From NCBI GenBank assembly GCA_039023545.1, contig JBCHKQ010000003.1, positions 1-64,000 of the forward strand: a stretch of DNA of 64,000 bases. Direction: 5' to 3'. Below the pieces are notes generated by a model that did no database searches, was not told where the DNA came from, and was given only the letters and a program-made list of their open reading frames with translations. This DNA comes from Spirochaetia bacterium 38H-sp. GTDB lineage: Bacteria; Spirochaetota; Spirochaetia; Winmispirales; Winmispiraceae. The position numbers and the translations under genes were made by a program. Shown here piece after piece: positions 60,144-64,000 of the stretch (its first letter is position 1; each line of letters begins with the position of its first letter).

Positions 60144-61268
60144 ATGGCAAAGAGAGTAGGATTTGTAGGCTGGCGCGGAATGGTAGGTTCCGTGCTCATG
60201 CAGAGAATGCAGGAAGAGTCGGATTTTAACGGCTCCTTCGATGCTGTGTTTTTTTCTACATCCCAGGCAGGACAAAAAGGTCCTGATCTAGGATTTGACA
60301 CGGGCATATTACAGGATGCATACGACACCAAGTCATTATCTTCCTGTGACATAATAGTCACGTGCCAGGGTGGGGACTATACAAAAAAAGTTCATCCCAT
60401 TCTTAGAAAAGAAGGCTGGAAAGGCTATTGGATAGATGCTGCTTCCACTCTTAGAATGGAAAAGGACAGCATAATAGTTCTTGACCCTATCAACATGGAT
60501 GTAATCAAGAAAGGACTATCATCAGGGATCAAGGACTACATAGGAGGAAACTGCACAGTAAGCCTCATGCTTATGGGCATAGGCGGACTATTTAGAGAAG
60601 ACCTGGTAGAATGGCTTACTAGTATGACCTATCAGGCAGCTTCAGGTGCTGGGGCAAAAAACATGAGAGAACTTGTCTCTCAGATGAACCACATAGGCAA
60701 AAAAGCAGAAGATCTCCTTGCAGACCCTGCAGGAAGCATACTTGAGCTTGACAGGTGTGTTGCAAAAACAATAAGAAGTCAGGACTTCCCTACGGATAAC
60801 TTTGGCGCACCTCTTGCCGGTAGTCTTATCCCCTGGATAGATAGAGCCGTAGAAGACGGTCAGACCAGAGAAGAGTGGAAAGGTTATGCAGAAACCAATA
60901 AAATACTGGGAAGAAAAGACTCTCCCATACCAGTTGATGGTATATGTGTAAGAATAGGCGCCATGAGAAGCCACAGTCAGGCGCTTACCATCAAGCTTAA
61001 GAAAAGCATAAGCATAAAAGAAGCAGAAGATATAATAGCCTCGTCTTCTGGCTGGACAAAACTTGTGGCCAATAACAAAGAAGACACACTCAAGGAGCTC
61101 AGTCCAGCAGCGGTATCCGGTACACTCACTGTAGCAACAGGAAGAATAAGACATCTTAAAATGGGAAAAGATTATCTTACCCTCTTTACAGTAGGCGACC
61201 AGCTTCTATGGGGAGCTGCGGAGCCTGTAAGAAGAATGCTCAATATAGTCATAGAATACATATCATAA
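60144..61268 (+). CDS. asd: Aspartate-semialdehyde dehydrogenase
   Basis: 374 residues, the longer E. coli-type enzyme. NADP-binding [16 protein letters not shown], catalytic Cys137 in [12 protein letters not shown] (E. coli Cys135), [16 protein letters not shown], and [23 protein letters not shown]. Makes aspartate semialdehyde for Lys/diaminopimelate, Met and Thr synthesis. No Shine-Dalgarno is evident before the ATG, and hairpin locus N lies upstream; translation may depend on a leaderless or weak start. It ends at a bidirectional terminator. Confidence 0.95.
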   Translation: MAKRVGFVGWRGMVGSVLMQRMQEESDFNGSFDAVFFSTSQAGQKGPDLGFDTGILQDAYDTKSLSSCDIIVTCQGGDYTKKVHPILRKEGWKGYWIDAASTLRMEKDSIIVLDPINMDVIKKGLSSGIKDYIGGNCTVSLMLMGIGGLFREDLVEWLTSMTYQAASGAGAKNMRELVSQMNHIGKKAEDLLADPAGSILELDRCVAKTIRSQDFPTDNFGAPLAGSLIPWIDRAVEDGQTREEWKGYAETNKILGRKDSPIPVDGICVRIGAMRSHSQALTIKLKKSISIKEAEDIIASSSGWTKLVANNKEDTLKELSPAAVSGTLTVATGRIRHLKMGKDYLTLFTVGDQLLWGAAEPVRRMLNIVIEYIS

Positions 61269-61277
61269 GAATGATAT

Positions 61278-61307
61278 ATAAGAGGCTGTCTCCGAGCAGC
61301 CTCTTAT
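61278..61307. terminator. Bidirectional terminator between asd and the GGDEF gene
   Basis: An 11-bp perfect stem, ATAAGAGGCTG (61278-61288) / CAGCCTCTTAT (61297-61307), with an 8-nt loop. Downstream on both strands is AT-rich. Its right arm contains the stop codon of the GGDEF gene (61304-61306), so it may end both transcripts. Confidence 0.7.
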
Positions 61308-64000
61308 TTAATATTTCTGATAGCAGCGTCAATATTGTCTATTGGAAGAGCTGGATATATTATAGGACCTGAGAGAAGATCGGCCTCTGTCTTCCTTGCA
61401 AAATCTGCATCTTTTTCTGTATTGAGGTCTGTTATTACAACTTTTTTATCCGGATATCTCTTGAGCTTTATTAGTAGATTTATAGCCTCTATAGTCTTTT
61501 GTTCGTCTTTATCCATGGTTTCTGTTATCCTGTATAGTATATTATTGGGTAATCTCTCAAAGGGAGCTATTATTTTTTCATCATAAGACGATAGAGAAAT
61601 ATGTATTCCCCAGTCTGCGTCTATGCTTCCTCTTATTCCTTTTTCCATCAATGTAAGAATGTACGGATGAGCTTCTTTGCTTTTCTCCCTTTTTACAACA
61701 GGGGAAGAGAATATAAAAAAGAACTTTTTTGGCGTAACACTGTTTTTTTCGCACAACTCTATAAAATTGTCTGAAAAACTAGTGGAAAAAATAACTGAGT
61801 AGGGAAGCCTTATCACAATATCCGGAAAATTAGCTATGTTACCGGAAGATATCTTCTCTATTAGCTGAGCAATATGGTATAGGGTAGTTTGCAACATTTC
61901 TTCGGCAATATTTAACTGTTCTATCATCTCAAGAATAGTTTTTGTATTGAGATGATCAGCCTCATTGCATCTTAGAGTGCTCTCCAGATATTCTATGTTT
62001 CCTTCCTTTGTACACCAGGGTTTCCACAAAAAATTTATTTTATTATTTTCTACAGCTTCTCTCAGGAAAGCGTATGTTTCCATCTGTCTGGAGACTATTT
62101 CACTATCGGATTTATTATATATCTCGTATCTTCCCTTTCCATGCCTTTTTGCTCTGTACAATGCCATATCGGAGTGGCTCAAAAGCTCTTCTGCTGTCTT
62201 TCCGTCGTCCGGATAAAAGGCAATCCCTGCACTTAGGCTTACAGGAATTGAGTTTCCTTTGTACTCAAGAGAATTTGTTTCCGCTGTTTTAAAAATCCTT
62301 TTTATAACACCTATGGCAAAGGCCCTATCTCTCATGTCCGGTAAAACAAGAGCAAACTCGTCTCCAGATATCCTTGCAATTGTATCAACCTCCCTGCAGA
62401 CCTTTCTGAGAATGTCTGCTATCTTTTTGAGAATAAGATCTCCCGCCTTATGACCAAAGGTATCATTAATACCCTTAAAATTATCCATATCTATAAATAC
62501 AACAGCAAGACTTGTGCCTGAGCGTTTTGCACCTGCTATATGCTTCTTCAATCTGTCGTTTAAAAGACTTCTGTTGGGAAGACCTGTAAGGGCATCGTGA
62601 TATGCCATATGCCGCAGCTTTTCTTCCATAGATTTTTGGTTGCTTATATCATGAAATATACCCACATAATGAACTTGTTTGTCTGCATCTTTTATCCTAA
62701 AGATAGACAACCACTCTGGGTACACCTCTCCGTTTTTTCTCCTGTTCCATATCTCGTCTGCCCATGCCCCCTTTGTTACAAGGTCGTTCCACATCTTTAC
62801 ATAGAATTCCGGAGGATGGTGCTCGGATTTTAGAATTCTGGGATTCTGTCCTATTGCCTCTGCCTTTGTATAGCCTGTTATATTTGTAAAAGATGGATTT
62901 ATCTGTTCTATCGTACCGTCTTCATCAGTTATGGCCATGCCTTCATAAGCATGTTCAAAAAGCCACTTGTATATAAGCAGATTTTTCTCGTATTCCTTCT
63001 CTTTTGTTATGTCCCTTCCAAAGTAAAAAATGCCGTCAAATTTGCTTATAGGAGAAGGAATAAACTCGTATACTGTTTTGTCCTTTGTTATTGTTATGTT
63101 TTTACCAGGATTCTCTTCTATTGCTTTGAGTTCTGTAGGAAGCTCTTTGTTACAATATCCCTCTGGTATGGAGAATATCCTTGAGGCAGTTCTGTTTGCG
63201 TATGCTATCTTTACATCCTTATTGATAAATATAACAGGATTTGGGTTTTCTTGGGGAAATAGGCCCAGAAAAGAGCTTTGGGCTATGGCTTTGTTTTTTT
63301 CCTGTATTGTTTGAGAAAGAGAGAGCATTAGTTTGTTAAAATAGCTGGCAAGTATACTCAGCTCCGTATGACCTACTGGTTTCAACCTTGCATTGAGGTA
63401 TCCGTTGGTTGCAAGCTTTAATATGGGTAAAGCCTTTATTATGGGTCTGCTTATTCTAAGATATATGTATGCGGTGAGAAAAAGAGATAATACAAGTATT
63501 GCCATAAGAGATATGCCAGATATTCTTATGAGTACATTTTTTGTATCAGCAAGTAGGGATTTGCTGTATATGACAAAAATATTCCAGCTAAAATCTTTTA
63601 TAATATTCTTTACCAATACATAGGTTTTCCCGTGGTATTGGTAGTTTATGTGATTATCTTCTATTGCATTTTTTGTAATATCATACGTATTGGGAGAAAA
63701 ATCCGGAATGGTGTTCTTGCTTATTATCCTCTTGTTATTTTCTGATGTTATCATTATAAAGGTTTTATTGTTCTTTACTATTGCGGATAGCATATCAGAA
63801 AGTAGGTTTTCTTCTATGAGGCTTGTGTACTCCTCTTTATATGCCGTTGCAACCACTATCCAGTCCCATTCTGAAAAATAGTCCATATACAGCACTTTTT
63901 TTCTTGCTTTTTGTTCTCCCGGATTTTTCCATATGTAGTCAAAGTATCCCTTTTTTTCTTCTGTTATCCTTTTTATGATAGTGTCGTTTGCCATATTTTT
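61304..64000 (-). CDS. Membrane GGDEF / degenerate-EAL receptor, 5' end outside window
   Basis: At least 897 residues, open to the right edge; the visible ATG at 63994 is probably not the start since the protein begins inside a Cache sensor (GYFDYIWKNPGEQKARKKVLYMDYFSEWDWIV cut). Numbering from that ATG: second Cache-like part (about 60-148), membrane helix (about 155-178), HAMP (about 180-235), two PAS domains (about 250-330 and 345-450), GGDEF with active SGDEF (543-547) and inhibitory RxxD site (534-537). Then comes an EAL-like domain whose signature is degraded (EST at 671-673 in place of EAL, and DWGIHIS where DDFG is expected). It is predicted to make c-di-GMP but not to hydrolyse it, with the EAL part possibly acting as a binding sensor. 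Confidence 0.88.
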   Translation of the reverse strand, partial: KNMANDTIIKRITEEKKGYFDYIWKNPGEQKARKKVLYMDYFSEWDWIVVATAYKEEYTSLIEENLLSDMLSAIVKNNKTFIMITSENNKRIISKNTIPDFSPNTYDITKNAIEDNHINYQYHGKTYVLVKNIIKDFSWNIFVIYSKSLLADTKNVLIRISGISLMAILVLSLFLTAYIYLRISRPIIKALPILKLATNGYLNARLKPVGHTELSILASYFNKLMLSLSQTIQEKNKAIAQSSFLGLFPQENPNPVIFINKDVKIAYANRTASRIFSIPEGYCNKELPTELKAIEENPGKNITITKDKTVYEFIPSPISKFDGIFYFGRDITKEKEYEKNLLIYKWLFEHAYEGMAITDEDGTIEQINPSFTNITGYTKAEAIGQNPRILKSEHHPPEFYVKMWNDLVTKGAWADEIWNRRKNGEVYPEWLSIFRIKDADKQVHYVGIFHDISNQKSMEEKLRHMAYHDALTGLPNRSLLNDRLKKHIAGAKRSGTSLAVVFIDMDNFKGINDTFGHKAGDLILKKIADILRKVCREVDTIARISGDEFALVLPDMRDRAFAIGVIKRIFKTAETNSLEYKGNSIPVSLSAGIAFYPDDGKTAEELLSHSDMALYRAKRHGKGRYEIYNKSDSEIVSRQMETYAFLREAVENNKINFLWKPWCTKEGNIEYLESTLRCNEADHLNTKTILEMIEQLNIAEEMLQTTLYHIAQLIEKISSGNIANFPDIVIRLPYSVIFSTSFSDNFIELCEKNSVTPKKFFFIFSSPVVKREKSKEAHPYILTLMEKGIRGSIDADWGIHISLSSYDEKIIAPFERLPNNILYRITETMDKDEQKTIEAINLLIKLKRYPDKKVVITDLNTEKDADFARKTEADLLSGPIIYPALPIDNIDAAIRNIK

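Noticed and set aside
1..64000. tRNA, rRNA, CRISPR, prophage or insertion sequence
   Set aside because: No T-loop signatures, no regularly spaced direct repeats and no transposase or phage genes were seen in either strand.

Overview
The window looks like a core chromosomal segment of a Gram-negative bacterium of moderate to low GC, most probably a spirochaete (inference, about 0.7). Supporting points are a Yip1 / TolC-like / MacA-like / MacB-ATPase / two-permease export cluster laid out like the tp0962-tp0969 region of Treponema pallidum, several lipoproteins and HisKA_2-type sensor kinases, and a processive GT4 glycolipid-type glycosyltransferase. I see no rRNA, tRNA, CRISPR array, prophage, transposase or integrase gene.

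Layout. 1-4 kb: 3' end of a SpoIIE/RsbU-type phosphatase, a polytopic membrane protein, a flavoprotein gene broken by homopolymer frameshifts, and a secreted beta-barrel-like protein. 4-6.3 kb: minus-strand purC and a Sua5-type threonylcarbamoyl-AMP synthase. 6.6-13.9 kb: a full phosphate regulon. pstSCAB (+) converges on phoU-phoB-phoR (-), both outer promoters carry 11-bp-period TTAACA-type Pho boxes, and a 72-codon gene is divergent from phoU. 14-18.6 kb: a GT4 glycosyltransferase and yajC-secD-secF. 18.8-26.5 kb: a bacterial cation-chloride cotransporter, an orphan RecQ-C-terminal-like zinc protein, a nitroreductase, a HAD phosphatase, a sensor kinase and a NeuB-family synthase. 26.7-37.3 kb: a LacI-controlled uronic-acid polysaccharide operon (SDR, two heparinase II/III-type lyases, GH88 unsaturated glucuronyl hydrolase, and an ABC sugar importer lacking its ATPase). 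37.3-43.5 kb: a candidate structured small RNA, then serS, proC, trmL and two histidine-kinase genes on the minus strand. 43.6-50.5 kb: the MacAB-TolC-like exporter. 50.7-56.6 kb: xth, rhomboid, prfA, prmC, rsh and tpx on the minus strand. 56.8-64 kb: an ABC-F ATPase with a lipoprotein, asd, and the C-terminal part of a large GGDEF / degenerate-EAL receptor running off the right edge.

The most unusual feature is a dispersed family of intergenic hairpin elements at 14 loci (about 20 units). Each unit begins with a nearly invariant ACCGAACG box. A strongly base-paired stem follows, whose sequence differs from copy to copy while the two arms stay complementary, and in most copies a small second hairpin of the form TGCCTnnGGCA comes next. 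Six loci carry two units head-out as an inverted pair about 140-180 bp long, and a seventh may be a decayed pair. The elements sit between convergent, divergent and codirectional genes alike, some directly against a stop codon. I found no matching transposase here. I know of no named family with this layout but could not search for one.
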